Assembly (NCBI GenBank): GCA_937873715.1
Contig: CALMYJ010000032.1
Coordinates: 1-63,181 of the forward strand
DNA length: 63,181 nt
From: an uncultured Chitinophagaceae bacterium
Lineage (GTDB): Bacteria; Bacteroidota; Bacteroidia; Chitinophagales; Chitinophagaceae
Direction: 5' to 3'
The notes under the pieces were generated by a model that was given only the letters and a program-made list of their open reading frames with translations, did no database searches and had not been told where the DNA came from. Shown in pieces: positions 37,432 through 46,850 of the stretch; the stretch's first letter is position 1; every line of letters begins with the position of its first letter. Made by a program: the position numbers and the translations under genes.

Positions 37432-38046
37432 ATGAAACGATTTACATCTATAGTGCTTATAGCAGCAGCCGTGGTTAGCATCAGCAGTTGTGGAAGCAGC
37501 AAAAGGGAGCCCGGAAAAATATATATGCCCGATATGGCCTACAGCCGTGCATTAGAAACCTACAGTCTGCTGGACTCGAGCAAGTTTACCGCCGATGTTA
37601 AATATCTGGGTAAAGAAATATTTTACAATGCCAAACCCGTGGCCGGCACTATTGCCCGTGATGAAATTGCAGAGTATACACTGCCGGATGACTCGGCCGG
37701 CTATGCACAAAGTGCATCAATAAAAAATCCATTGCCGCCATTAACCGGTGCTGATAGTGCTGAGGCTGCAAGATTATATAACATCAATTGCGGTATTTGT
37801 CATGGCGCCGATGGCAAAGCGAATGGCCCGCTGGCCACTTCAGGTAAAATAGGTGGTGTAGCTAACCTGGCCCTCGACCAGTATATTCAAATGGCAGATG
37901 GTACCATGTACCACTCCATTTATTACGGTAAAAATAATATGGGTAGCTATGCTTCGCAACTGAGCAGGAAGCAACGCTGGCAAATGGTCCAGTACATACG
38001 TACCCTGCAGCCTAAACCGGCAGCAGCAGTTACGGCAGGACAATAA
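37432..38046 (+). CDS. actE: Alternative complex III subunit ActE (monoheme cytochrome c lipoprotein)
   Basis: A 204-residue lipoprotein (lipobox SISSCGSS, Cys at about residue 20) with a single class I cytochrome c domain, heme site CGICHGADG at about residue 120, and a candidate axial Met in the KNNMGSYASQL segment. It would carry electrons between the ActA/ActB arm and the oxidase in the periplasm. The C-terminus ends in a short Ala-rich tail. It is 30 bases after actD. Confidence 0.93.
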   Translation: MKRFTSIVLIAAAVVSISSCGSSKREPGKIYMPDMAYSRALETYSLLDSSKFTADVKYLGKEIFYNAKPVAGTIARDEIAEYTLPDDSAGYAQSASIKNPLPPLTGADSAEAARLYNINCGICHGADGKANGPLATSGKIGGVANLALDQYIQMADGTMYHSIYYGKNNMGSYASQLSRKQRWQMVQYIRTLQPKPAAAVTAGQ

Positions 38047-38079
38047 TTACATTCTTATAATTTTATAATAAAGGATTAG

Positions 38080-39318
38080 ATGAATCATTCTTTTGAATTA
38101 CCCGGCGGATATAAAAAGTGGACATTTGCCCTTTTAGGGGTTGGTGTAATCGCCTTGTTGTATGGCATTTTTGTGTACCATCCATTTGGCCATGCGGCAC
38201 ACGGCGAAATTACCAATGGCACCCGCTTTTGGTCGGTACTGCTGCAAAACAGTACCTATTGGCTACTGCTGGTTAATGCAAGTATGTTTTTTATTGGTGT
38301 TACCACTTTGGCATTAGGCGGATGGCAGGTAGCACTGCGCCGTGTACCCGAAGCTATTTCGAGTGTGGTGCCTGTGCTGGGTATCATCAACTTCCTGGTA
38401 CTAATGGCTATTGTATTTGGCGGCAGAGATGACATTTATCACTGGATTAATAAAGAAGTGGTAGAAAACGATCATATACTCCGTGGCAAAAAAGGGTTTC
38501 TTAACCCCGTATTTTTTACAGTATGGAGCGCCATTACCCTGCTTATCTGGTGGCTGGTAGGGCAAAAAATGAGGAGCCTGAGCCTGAAAACTGACAGCGA
38601 AGGCCATATGGATTATGAAAAAGCCAAATGGTGGATGAATCAAAATATTATCTGGGCCTCTGTATTTATTGTATTCTTTGGGCTTACAGTGGGTTCTACA
38701 ATACCCTGGTTGTGGCTGATGAGTATTGATGCACACTGGTACAGCACCATGTTTAGCTGGTACACATTTGCCAGCACTTTTGTAGCCGGTATGTCGCTCA
38801 TAGCGCTGTATATCGTTTTCCTGAAAAACAGGGGGCAACTGGAATATGTAACCGACGAGCACCTGCATGATGTGGGCAAGTTTATGTTCGCCTTCTCAGT
38901 ATTCTGGACCTACCTGTGGTTTTCTCAATACATGCTTATCTGGTACGCTAATATCCCGGAAGAAACCGGCTATTATAAAATAAGGGTGCAGGGGCCATTC
39001 CGCGGCATTTTCTTCCTCAATCTTATTTTAAACTTTATCTGTCCGTTCCTGATACTGATGCGTAAAGCTTCAAAAAGAAACTATACCCTTATTACTTTTA
39101 TGGCGGTGTTAATCATTTTTGGCCACTGGATAGATTTCTGGCAAATGGTAATGCCCGGCACCATGAAAGAAAAGGCACAGCTTTCATTCTTTGAATTTGG
39201 TATTGCGGCATTATTTATAGGGATTATTATGTGGAGGGTTGGAGCATTTATAAGCAAGCATCCTTTAACAGCTAAAAACCATCCTTTCCTCAAAGAAAGT
39301 ATGATTCACCATACCTGA
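38080..39318 (+). CDS. actF: Alternative complex III subunit ActF (quinol:cytochrome c oxidoreductase membrane subunit)
   Basis: A 412-residue integral membrane protein with about ten helices, related in fold to ActC. Markers are FWSVLLQNSTYWLLLVNASM, ASVFIVFFGLTVGSTIPWLW, the HWYSTMFSWYTFASTFVAG segment, and FWTYLWFSQYMLIWYANIPE. It completes the ActA-F set; no separate ActG gene is found. It is followed 64 bases later by coxB, so the oxidase genes probably continue the transcript. Confidence 0.94.
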   Translation: MNHSFELPGGYKKWTFALLGVGVIALLYGIFVYHPFGHAAHGEITNGTRFWSVLLQNSTYWLLLVNASMFFIGVTTLALGGWQVALRRVPEAISSVVPVLGIINFLVLMAIVFGGRDDIYHWINKEVVENDHILRGKKGFLNPVFFTVWSAITLLIWWLVGQKMRSLSLKTDSEGHMDYEKAKWWMNQNIIWASVFIVFFGLTVGSTIPWLWLMSIDAHWYSTMFSWYTFASTFVAGMSLIALYIVFLKNRGQLEYVTDEHLHDVGKFMFAFSVFWTYLWFSQYMLIWYANIPEETGYYKIRVQGPFRGIFFLNLILNFICPFLILMRKASKRNYTLITFMAVLIIFGHWIDFWQMVMPGTMKEKAQLSFFEFGIAALFIGIIMWRVGAFISKHPLTAKNHPFLKESMIHHT

Positions 39319-39382
39319 TAAAAAACAACAAAAAGATTATACAACAGTACGGGATAACAATTACTGAAAATAATTTTGCATT

Positions 39383-40438
39383 ATGACAGAGATTTTGCTG
39401 ATAGCGATAGTAGTAATGATTTTCGTGGTCATCTTCCAGATAGCGAAAGCCAGCGAATATGTAAGTGTGCTAAAGGGCGAAGAAAAAGCCCGGAAGCAAA
39501 ATAATAAAATCAATGCCTTTTTGTTGATTGCCTTTTTGGTGCTCGGGCTTATTGGCTGCTGGTGGTGCAATGAGTTGTATTTTAATAAAACACTTTTTCC
39601 GCAAGGCGCTGCATCGGAGCATGGCGAAAAAATTGACCTGATGCTGTATATCACTATAGCCGTTACCGGGCTTGTGTTCTTCATCACCCAGATTTTACTT
39701 TTTTGGTTTGCCTTTAAATACCAGGAAAAAGATGGCCGTAAAGCGTACTACTTTCCGCACAACAATAAGCTGGAACTAATATGGACAACCGTACCAGCCA
39801 TATTCCTTACCGTGTTGGTAGTATTTGGCCTTAAATACTGGTTTAAAATGACCGGCGAAGCGCCCAAAGATTCTATCATCGTTGAAGTAACCGGCCACCA
39901 GTTTGGATGGGAGTTTCGCTATCCCGGTCCGGATAAAATTTTAGGTAAAAAGGATTATAAACTCACCAAAGGTGCCAACAGCCTTGGCGTGGATTTTAGC
40001 GACCCCACCAGCCACGATGATATTCATGTAGGCGCAACCATGCACCTGCCTGTAGGCAAGCCGGTAAAAATGGTGATTAATGCACAAGACGTAATCCATG
40101 ATGTTGGCCTGCCGCACTTCAGGCTTAAAATGGATGCTGTACCGGGCATACCCACCACCCTTTGGTTTACCCCAAAATACACTACTGAAGAAATGAAAGT
40201 AAGAACGGGTAATCCCAATTTTACTTACGAGATAAGCTGCGACCAGATGTGCGGCAAGGGCCACTTCTCCATGAGGGGGGTGATCATTGTTGAAAGTGAA
40301 GAAGATTACAAACTATGGCTGGCTTCGCAAAAGCCGGAATATTTTACCATCTTTCCCGAAAAAGCACCAGGTGCAACACCGGCTGCCGATACAACTGTAG
40401 CGAAATCTGGCGCAGTAGCAGCTATGATGGAAAACTGA
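39383..40438 (+). CDS. coxB: Cytochrome c oxidase subunit II
   Basis: A 351-residue subunit that accepts electrons at the binuclear CuA centre. The CuA loop is complete: CDQMCGKGHFSM (Cys, Cys, His, Met) with the upstream His in DVIHDVGLPHF. The aromatic electron-entry patch is present in GHQFGWEFRYPG. The N-terminal part is longer than usual, with extra hydrophobic segments before the normal two-helix hairpin. No fused cytochrome c domain follows the CuA domain, so ActE or a soluble cytochrome must donate electrons. Confidence 0.95.
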   Translation: MTEILLIAIVVMIFVVIFQIAKASEYVSVLKGEEKARKQNNKINAFLLIAFLVLGLIGCWWCNELYFNKTLFPQGAASEHGEKIDLMLYITIAVTGLVFFITQILLFWFAFKYQEKDGRKAYYFPHNNKLELIWTTVPAIFLTVLVVFGLKYWFKMTGEAPKDSIIVEVTGHQFGWEFRYPGPDKILGKKDYKLTKGANSLGVDFSDPTSHDDIHVGATMHLPVGKPVKMVINAQDVIHDVGLPHFRLKMDAVPGIPTTLWFTPKYTTEEMKVRTGNPNFTYEISCDQMCGKGHFSMRGVIIVESEEDYKLWLASQKPEYFTIFPEKAPGATPAADTTVAKSGAVAAMMEN

Positions 40439-40469
40439 TTTGATTAAACGAACTTGAAATAAAGATTTT

Positions 40470-42272
40470 ATGAGTACCACAGCAGCAGTTCACGACGCAC
40501 ATGCACATGATGTACATGATGCCCACCACGAGCATCATCATCACGAAACATTTATCAGCAAATATGTATTTAGCCAGGATCATAAAATGATTGCCAAACA
40601 GTTCCTGATTACAGGGATGATATGGGCAATCATCGGTGGCTTATTTTCTGTACTCTTTCGTTTGCAGTTGGGCTATCCCGAATCTACCTTCCCCTGGCTG
40701 GAAGACTTTTTGGGTCATTGGGCAAAGGGTGGTAAACTCAACCCCGAGTTTTACTATGCCCTGGTTACCATGCATGGTACCATCCTGGTATTTTTTGTAT
40801 TGACAGCCGGCCTAAGCGGTACTTTTGCCAACTTCCTTATTCCTTTACAAATTGGTGCAAGAGATATGGCCAGCCCGCTGCTGAATATGCTCAGCTACTG
40901 GTTCTTCTTCCTGGCATCTATAATTATGTTTGCCTCTTTATTTGTGCAAACAGGCCCGGCCAGCGGTGGCTGGACGATTTATCCGCCACTCAGTGCCTTA
41001 GGCGATGCTTCCAGCGGTTCAAAAATTGGTATGGACCTCTGGCTGGTAAGTATGGCAATGTTTATTGTAAGTTCCCTGCTTGGCGGCTTGAATTATATCT
41101 CCACCATTTTGAATATGCGTACCAAAGGCATGAGCATGACAAGGATGCCGCTTACCGTTTGGGCCCTGTTCTTTACTGCCGTATTAGGGGTATTATCTTT
41201 CCCTGTATTATTATCAGGGGCCATATTGTTGTTGTTTGATCGTAACCTGGGTACCAGTTTTTACCTGAGTGATATAGTGATTAATGGTAAAATATTACCC
41301 AACGAAGGTGGAAGCGCCATCCTGTTCCAGCACTTGTTCTGGTTCTTAGGGCATCCTGAAGTGTATATCATCCTGCTGCCGGCCATGGGTATGTCGTCTG
41401 AAATTATTTCGGTAAACAGCCGCAAACCAATATTTGGTTATATGGCGATGGTGGGTTCTATGTTTGCCATTGCCATACTGGCCTTCCTGGTATGGGCACA
41501 CCATATGTTTGTAACCGGGTTGAACCCCTTTTTAGGTGCTTTCTTTGTATTGCTTACCCTGCTTATTGCGGTGCCTTCGGCTATTAAAGTGTTTAACTGG
41601 CTTACCACTTTGTGGAGAGGTAATATACGTTTTACCCCTGCCATGTTATTTGCTATTGGTTTTGTAAGCCTGTTTATCAGCGGTGGTTTAACTGGTATAT
41701 TCCTGGGCAACTCTGCTTTGGATATTCACCTGCATGATACCTATTTTGTAATAGCCCACTTCCATATTGTAATGGGTGTGGCCTCCTTCTTCGGCATGTT
41801 TGCAGGCGTGTACCACTGGTTCCCCAAAATGTTTGGCCGCTTTATGAACAATACCTTGGCCTATATCCATTTTTGGGTAACTATTATTGGTGCCTACCTT
41901 ATTTTCTGGCCTATGCATTATGAGGGTTTGGCAGGTATGCCCCGCCGTTATTATGATTACGGTATGTGGGAATCGTTCAAAATGTTTGGCGGCCTCAACC
42001 AGTTTATCAGCTTTGTATCTATGATAGTATTTGCTGCTCAGTTGCTGTTTGTATTCAACTTTATATACAGCATTTTCAAAGGCCGCAAGCTTACTGCGCT
42101 TAACCCCTGGGGGGCAAATACATTAGAATGGACTACACCATTGCGTCCTGGCCACGGCAACTGGCCCGGCGAAATTCCGGAAGTACACCGCGGCGCTTAT
42201 GATTATGGTAAAGATGGCAGGGAATTTATTTCGCAAACTGAACCGGTAGGACCCAACGAAAGCCATCATTAA
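40470..42272 (+). CDS. coxA: Cytochrome c oxidase subunit I
   Basis: The 600-residue catalytic subunit of a type A heme-copper oxidase that reduces oxygen and pumps protons. The CuB His and cross-linked Tyr lie in GHPEVYIILLPAMG (about residue 295), the CuB pair in WAHHMFVTG, and the heme ligands in HDTYFVIAHFHIVMG; TMHGTILVFF marks helix II. The N-terminus (residues 8-27) is unusually His-rich. About twelve transmembrane helices are expected. It is 31 bases after coxB. Confidence 0.97.
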   Translation: MSTTAAVHDAHAHDVHDAHHEHHHHETFISKYVFSQDHKMIAKQFLITGMIWAIIGGLFSVLFRLQLGYPESTFPWLEDFLGHWAKGGKLNPEFYYALVTMHGTILVFFVLTAGLSGTFANFLIPLQIGARDMASPLLNMLSYWFFFLASIIMFASLFVQTGPASGGWTIYPPLSALGDASSGSKIGMDLWLVSMAMFIVSSLLGGLNYISTILNMRTKGMSMTRMPLTVWALFFTAVLGVLSFPVLLSGAILLLFDRNLGTSFYLSDIVINGKILPNEGGSAILFQHLFWFLGHPEVYIILLPAMGMSSEIISVNSRKPIFGYMAMVGSMFAIAILAFLVWAHHMFVTGLNPFLGAFFVLLTLLIAVPSAIKVFNWLTTLWRGNIRFTPAMLFAIGFVSLFISGGLTGIFLGNSALDIHLHDTYFVIAHFHIVMGVASFFGMFAGVYHWFPKMFGRFMNNTLAYIHFWVTIIGAYLIFWPMHYEGLAGMPRRYYDYGMWESFKMFGGLNQFISFVSMIVFAAQLLFVFNFIYSIFKGRKLTALNPWGANTLEWTTPLRPGHGNWPGEIPEVHRGAYDYGKDGREFISQTEPVGPNESHH

Positions 42273-42374
42273 TTTAAATTGGCGGTTGGTTTTTTTAGAT
42301 GAAGCAGCGTAATTAATGCTATGTAAAAATTGCCCCGCTCTTTCGTCAGTGTGAACAGAAAAGGGCAGGTAATT

Positions 42375-43316
42375 ATGACGAATAATAAAGACAGCATCAC
42401 CAGTTCAGCCTCCTTTGTGCTGGCAAGTAAAGTGAAGGATTACTTTCAGTTGGTAAAGTTCACTTTAAGCTTTACAGTGGTGTTTAGTTCGGTAGTTTGT
42501 TTTTTAATAGCGCCAAACGAATTAATATTTGTACGGCCGAAATTAATATCAGTTCTTTTACTTTTTTTGGGTGGTATGCTGGTTACCGGATCGGCCAACG
42601 CCATTAACCAGGTGGCAGAAAAAGATACAGATGCGGTAATGAAACGAACTGCTAAAAGACCTGTGGCCAGTGGCAGGATGAGTGTGCAGGAAGCAACCAT
42701 CTTTGCAATTGTTGCCGGTGCTTTAGGCGTAGCGGTAATGTGGCACTGGTTTAATGCAGCATCGGCGCTGCTTAGCCTTGCCAGTCTTTTTTTATACGGG
42801 TTTATATATACCCCTTTAAAAAAAGTAAACTCTATCGCTGTGCTGGTAGGTGCTGTACCCGGGGCATTACCCTGCCTGATAGGCTGGGTGGCGGCAACAG
42901 GCGAATACAGTATTGGCGGATGGATATTGTTTGGCATACAGTTTTTCTGGCAGTTCCCTCATTTTTGGGCAATTGCATGGCTGGCACACCAGGATTACAC
43001 TAAGGCTGGCTTTAAATTGTTGCCCGGCGATAAAGGGCCAACAAAATTTACGGCACTGCAAACGGTAATATACAGCGCCCTGATGATACCCTTTGGATTA
43101 TTGCCCTATTATATGGGCATTGCAGGCCTTACCAGCCTTTGGGTATTATTGCTGTGTAACCTGTGGATGGTATATGTAAGTGTATTGTTGTTTGTGAAGA
43201 TGGAAGTAAAGTATGCCCGGTATGTAATGTTCAGTTCCTACTTTTACCTGATGGTGGTGTTGCTGGCATTGTATATGGACAGGATAATGCCGGTAATGCA
43301 AAATTCTGGTATTTAA
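42375..43316 (+). CDS. ctaB: Protoheme IX farnesyltransferase (heme O synthase)
   Basis: A UbiA-family prenyltransferase that converts heme B to heme O, a step to the heme A of the oxidase. The Asp-rich motif NQVAEKDTDAVMKRTAKRP (N-x-x-x-D-x-x-x-D) and the second loop (HFWAIAWLAHQDYTKAGFKL) are diagnostic, with about nine helices. The ATG at 42375 is preferred over the in-frame TTG at 42330. The heme A synthase CtaA is not encoded in the window. Confidence 0.95.
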   Translation: MTNNKDSITSSASFVLASKVKDYFQLVKFTLSFTVVFSSVVCFLIAPNELIFVRPKLISVLLLFLGGMLVTGSANAINQVAEKDTDAVMKRTAKRPVASGRMSVQEATIFAIVAGALGVAVMWHWFNAASALLSLASLFLYGFIYTPLKKVNSIAVLVGAVPGALPCLIGWVAATGEYSIGGWILFGIQFFWQFPHFWAIAWLAHQDYTKAGFKLLPGDKGPTKFTALQTVIYSALMIPFGLLPYYMGIAGLTSLWVLLLCNLWMVYVSVLLFVKMEVKYARYVMFSSYFYLMVVLLALYMDRIMPVMQNSGI

Positions 43317-43428
43317 AAAGGGTTGCTCAAAAAAGAACAGGCTGCTAAAGGGTGCGACGCCACTAAAGCTGAAGGAAGAACAAGTGTTGACAACAAAATA
43401 AAAATCATTTTTGAAGGAATAAGTGAGT

Positions 43429-43995
43429 ATGGCAACAATGGCAATGGAACAGCGCAAAAGGATACATCCGCACAAGTTTACGCTTTGGGTGGCTATCGCC
43501 AGCATACTAATGATGTTTGCAGGCCTCACTAGTGCTTATATTGTAAAGCGTAACCAGGCCAACTGGTTTACGTTCGATTTACCTAAAGTACTTTGGTACA
43601 GTACAGTGGTGATAATTGTAAGCAGCGTTACAATATGGATGGCGGAGCGCCAGTTTAAGCAAAGGGAAATGATGGCTTACCGCAGGTTGCTTACGGTTAC
43701 TTTTTTGCTGGGTTTGCTTTTTGTAGCGCTTCAGGTAATAGGCTTTACCACCATGTGGAAAAATGGCCTCACCCTGCAAAAAAATGTTTCAATTTCGTTC
43801 TTATACATCATTGTGGGATTGCATGCCGTACACGTACTGGGCGGTGTGGTGGCGCTGATGGTAATGTTTGCAAAGGCATTTAGCCGGAAGGTACGTAACT
43901 ATAACAGCGTACCGGTAGAAGTAATGTCAACCTACTGGCATTTTGTTGACATACTTTGGATTTATTTGCTGGTTTTTTTATTAATGATACGATAG
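43429..43995 (+). CDS. coxC: Cytochrome c oxidase subunit III, short form
   Basis: About 188 residues with five helices. The subunit III signature is clear in SFLYIIVGLHAVHVLGGVVALMV and in YWHFVDILWIYLLVFLL. GAAGGA at 43413-43418 is 10 bases from the ATG at 43429, so this start is preferred to the GTG at 43423. It lacks the first two helices of the long mitochondrial type. A second, longer subunit III follows directly. Confidence 0.92.
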   Translation: MATMAMEQRKRIHPHKFTLWVAIASILMMFAGLTSAYIVKRNQANWFTFDLPKVLWYSTVVIIVSSVTIWMAERQFKQREMMAYRRLLTVTFLLGLLFVALQVIGFTTMWKNGLTLQKNVSISFLYIIVGLHAVHVLGGVVALMVMFAKAFSRKVRNYNSVPVEVMSTYWHFVDILWIYLLVFLLMIR

Positions 43996-44023
43996 TGTTT
44001 TTTCAACTTATAACAGAGAATTA

Positions 44024-44905
44024 ATGAGTACAGCAGCAGTACAACACAACACAAAATGGTGGGCAGGCGGAAAAAGCCCTTTTAATGCAAGCTATGGCAA
44101 GGTGATGATGTGGTACTTTTTGATGAGTGATGCATTTACATTCGGCGCCTTCCTGATTAGCTATGGCACTATCCGCTTTAGCCAAAATTACTGGCCAGAT
44201 CCCAATACGGTATTCAATGCCTTTCCGGGCTTTGGCCACCAGGACTTACCACTTGCCTTTGTGAGTTTGATGACCTTTATCCTGATTTTTAGTTCGGTAA
44301 CGATGGTACTTGCCGTACATGAAGGGCATAAAATGAACCGTAAAGGGGTAGAGAAATATATGATTCTTACCATCATTGGCGGTATCGGCTTTTTGGCTTG
44401 CCAGGCTTGGGAATGGACACATTTACTCACCGGTGAACATATTGCAATGCTCAACGATGGTTCATTAAGTGTAGTACCCACCACCGTTTCTACCAATCCC
44501 TGGGGCCCGGCGGTACCGCACGAATCAATAAGTGCTGCCTTACAGGCAACCCCTCATGATAAATTAGTGGAAATTGCAGGAACCCTGCATCATGGCGGCG
44601 CTGCCCACCACGATATGTCTGCCTTATCATCTGCCGAACTGGTTAACATGATACAGGCCTCCTCCGACCTGCATGTAACTAAAACCGGTCCTGTGGCTTT
44701 TGGTGGTTATTTCTTTGGCATCACCGGTTTCCACGGTTTTCACGTACTGAGCGGTGTGGTGATTAACGTAATTATGTGGATTAAAACCAGGCTGGGCCAT
44801 TTTGACCAGCGTGGTCATTACGAAATGATAGAAAAAGCAGGCCTCTACTGGCATTTTGTAGATTTGGTTTGGGTGTTTGTATTCCTTTGTTTCTACCTAA
44901 TTTGA
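44024..44905 (+). CDS. Cytochrome c oxidase subunit III, long form
   Basis: A 293-residue heme-copper oxidase subunit III with the motifs SDAFTFGAFLISYGTIRFS, FGITGFHGFHVLSGVVINVI and GLYWHFVDLVWVFVFLCFYL. A soluble insert of about 80 residues, rich in His and Ala (about 140-220, including HHGGAAHHD), separates the middle helices and probably faces the periplasm. Two adjacent subunit III genes are common in Bacteroidota oxidase operons, but the insert's function is unknown. Confidence 0.93.
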   Translation: MSTAAVQHNTKWWAGGKSPFNASYGKVMMWYFLMSDAFTFGAFLISYGTIRFSQNYWPDPNTVFNAFPGFGHQDLPLAFVSLMTFILIFSSVTMVLAVHEGHKMNRKGVEKYMILTIIGGIGFLACQAWEWTHLLTGEHIAMLNDGSLSVVPTTVSTNPWGPAVPHESISAALQATPHDKLVEIAGTLHHGGAAHHDMSALSSAELVNMIQASSDLHVTKTGPVAFGGYFFGITGFHGFHVLSGVVINVIMWIKTRLGHFDQRGHYEMIEKAGLYWHFVDLVWVFVFLCFYLI

Positions 44906-44946
44906 TGGTTAATTTTTTTGAATAAGCATAAGCGAAAATTATTGTT

Positions 44947-45387
44947 ATGAGCGAACATGCAGTGTCATCTCCCGAAATTACTTTTGCCCACCCGCCAGCA
45001 GAAGGTACCGGCCGGATATGGAAAGTATTTTGGATTTTATCTGTAATTACAATTGTAGAACTGGTGCTGGGTTTTGGCCTGGCAAAAGACTGGTATGGCG
45101 ATCCGGAAAAAAGCAGCGGCCTTATACTTTTTGTAAAAGGCGTAATCTGTATTCTATCCCTGGCTAAGGCATTTTATATCGTAGGGGTATTTATGCACCT
45201 GGGTGATGAAATCAAAAATTTTGTGATGACGATTGTGGTTCCCCTGTTGCTTTTTATTTGGTTTATTGCTGCATTTTTATGGGATGGTGATAGCTGGAAA
45301 AACCTGCGTAACCGCTACCAGGAAAAACTGCCTGCAAAAACCGAGCAGGTGGCGCCCGCCGCAAAAGAGCATGGAGCGAAGGATTAA
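44947..45387 (+). CDS. Cytochrome c oxidase subunit IV-like protein
   Basis: A 146-residue small membrane protein with three helices (IWKVFWILSVITIVELVLGF, GLILFVKGVICILSLAKAFY, FVMTIVVPLLLFIWFIAAFL). It fits the prokaryotic cytochrome oxidase subunit IV family. The conserved KAFYIVGVFMHLGDE segment is typical. The tail is Ala/Lys-rich. It is the last gene before a terminator, so it closes the main oxidase transcript. Confidence 0.88.
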   Translation: MSEHAVSSPEITFAHPPAEGTGRIWKVFWILSVITIVELVLGFGLAKDWYGDPEKSSGLILFVKGVICILSLAKAFYIVGVFMHLGDEIKNFVMTIVVPLLLFIWFIAAFLWDGDSWKNLRNRYQEKLPAKTEQVAPAAKEHGAKD

Positions 45388-45417
45388 GGATTATACCATT
45401 TTGTACAAATAACTTCA

Positions 45418-45448
45418 ACCATCGCCCCACAACAGGCGGTGGTTTTTT
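45418..45448 (+). terminator. Terminator after the oxidase subunit IV gene
   Basis: ACCATCGCC pairs with GGCGGTGGT (one T-G pair) around an eight-base loop, then six T. It separates the oxidase genes from the Sco gene 24 bases further on, so the latter may depend on readthrough or its own promoter. Confidence 0.85.
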
Positions 45449-45472
45449 ATTAAAATTTGTGGAATTGATGTT

Positions 45473-46189
45473 ATGGGTAAAAAAGCAATTTTAGGACTGA
45501 TGCTGGCAATACTGCTGCCGCTTACCGGTTTCTTAACGGTAAAGTATTACAGCCAGAATACGGTGCAAATGCCCGGCCGTTTTTTTTATGACAGTGTGGC
45601 CGTTATCGAAAAAAATGGGAAACGTACCATCGATACCGTATGGCACCGGGTAAAGAATATGACATTTACCAACCAGTTGGGCAAAACCGTTACCCTGGAT
45701 TCGCTGAAGGGAAAAATTATCGTGGTGGACTTTTTCTTTACCCGTTGCCCAAGCATTTGCCCGGGGCTCGCCAAAAGCATGCGTAAGCTGCAGGATTCTT
45801 ATACCGGGGGTAAAGACAGTATTGTGCAATTTCTTTCCGTAAGCATCGACCCGGAGCACGACAGCGTTCCCAACCTGCGCCGGTTTGCCGATAAGTACAG
45901 TGCCAACCACAACAACTGGTGGTTTGTAACCGGTGATAAAAAAGAGATTTACGATTTTGCCCTCAACGAACTTAAAGCTAATGTGGCCGATGCCGATGTG
46001 GATACAGCTTTCATCCATACCTACAATTTCTTTTTGCTCGACAGGGACAGGGTGGTACGGGGCTGGTACGATGGCTTCGACGGAAAGAAGCAGGCTAAAC
46101 TGGTAAAAGACATTCCATTGCTGATGCTCGAAAAACCTAAAAAGAGAAGTTTTGGCGAATTTTTAAAAGAGCTTTTCAGCCGAAGCTGA
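45473..46189 (+). CDS. SCO1/SenC copper chaperone
   Basis: A 238-residue membrane-anchored thioredoxin-fold protein that helps load CuA of subunit II. The copper ligands are Cys92 and Cys96 (TRCPSICPG) and His182 (TAFIHTYNF). An N-terminal helix at about 5-22 anchors it with the domain in the periplasm. It follows the oxidase genes, consistent with its role in their assembly. The start at 45473 is the first ATG after the terminator. Confidence 0.94.
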   Translation: MGKKAILGLMLAILLPLTGFLTVKYYSQNTVQMPGRFFYDSVAVIEKNGKRTIDTVWHRVKNMTFTNQLGKTVTLDSLKGKIIVVDFFFTRCPSICPGLAKSMRKLQDSYTGGKDSIVQFLSVSIDPEHDSVPNLRRFADKYSANHNNWWFVTGDKKEIYDFALNELKANVADADVDTAFIHTYNFFLLDRDRVVRGWYDGFDGKKQAKLVKDIPLLMLEKPKKRSFGEFLKELFSRS

Positions 46190-46251
46190 TTGGTGTAGGC
46201 AGTGCTGTAAAACAATCATCATTATTACCATTCAATCATTATCAATTATTC

Positions 46252-46848
46252 ATGAATATGCTTTCTCCTGTACTTCAAAAAAACGATACTAAGGCCCGAT
46301 GGCTGATAGGTATTTTTTCGGTGGTGGTTTTTGCTGTGGTTTCCGTGCTGGGCAAATACAATCTTGCCGGTAAGGTTAACTTATCTTTTGATGTACACAT
46401 TTTTGCCCTCATCAGCGCTGTGATTAATGCTATCGTATCGATATTGCTGGTGGCAGGGTTGCTAACGGTAAAGCAAAAACGCTTTGTACTGCATAAAAAA
46501 ATTATGCTGGCCGCTATGCTTCTCTCTGTTTTATTTCTTGTATCCTATATCTGCCATCACCTGCTGGCCGGCGAAGCCATTTATGGAGATACAGACGGTA
46601 TTAAAGGATTAAGCGAAGCCGAAAAAGCAGCGGCAGGCAGCAGCCGTACTATTTACCTGCTGATATTATTAACGCATATACCATTGGCCGGGCTGGCATT
46701 ACCCTTTATATTATTTGCAGCGTACCGGGCACTCACCGGGGAGTATGATAAACACAAAAAATTAGTGCGTATCATCTGGCCGCTATGGCTGTACGTGGCT
46801 ATTACCGGGGTAGTGGTATATATAATGGTTAGCCCTTATTATCAATAA
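46252..46848 (+). CDS. DUF420 family membrane protein
   Basis: A 198-residue protein with five to six helices and the DUF420 pattern LSFDVHIFALISAVINAIVS, FVLHKKIMLAAMLLSVLFLV, YICHHLLAGE, and LLILLTHIPLAGLALPF. Conserved His residues in helices could bind heme or copper. The family regularly accompanies oxidase assembly genes, with CtaM as a distant functional parallel. The role is inferred from context. The leader 46200-46251 is rich in TCATTATCA-like repeats. Confidence 0.85.
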   Translation: MNMLSPVLQKNDTKARWLIGIFSVVVFAVVSVLGKYNLAGKVNLSFDVHIFALISAVINAIVSILLVAGLLTVKQKRFVLHKKIMLAAMLLSVLFLVSYICHHLLAGEAIYGDTDGIKGLSEAEKAAAGSSRTIYLLILLTHIPLAGLALPFILFAAYRALTGEYDKHKKLVRIIWPLWLYVAITGVVVYIMVSPYYQ

Positions 46849-46850
46849 AA

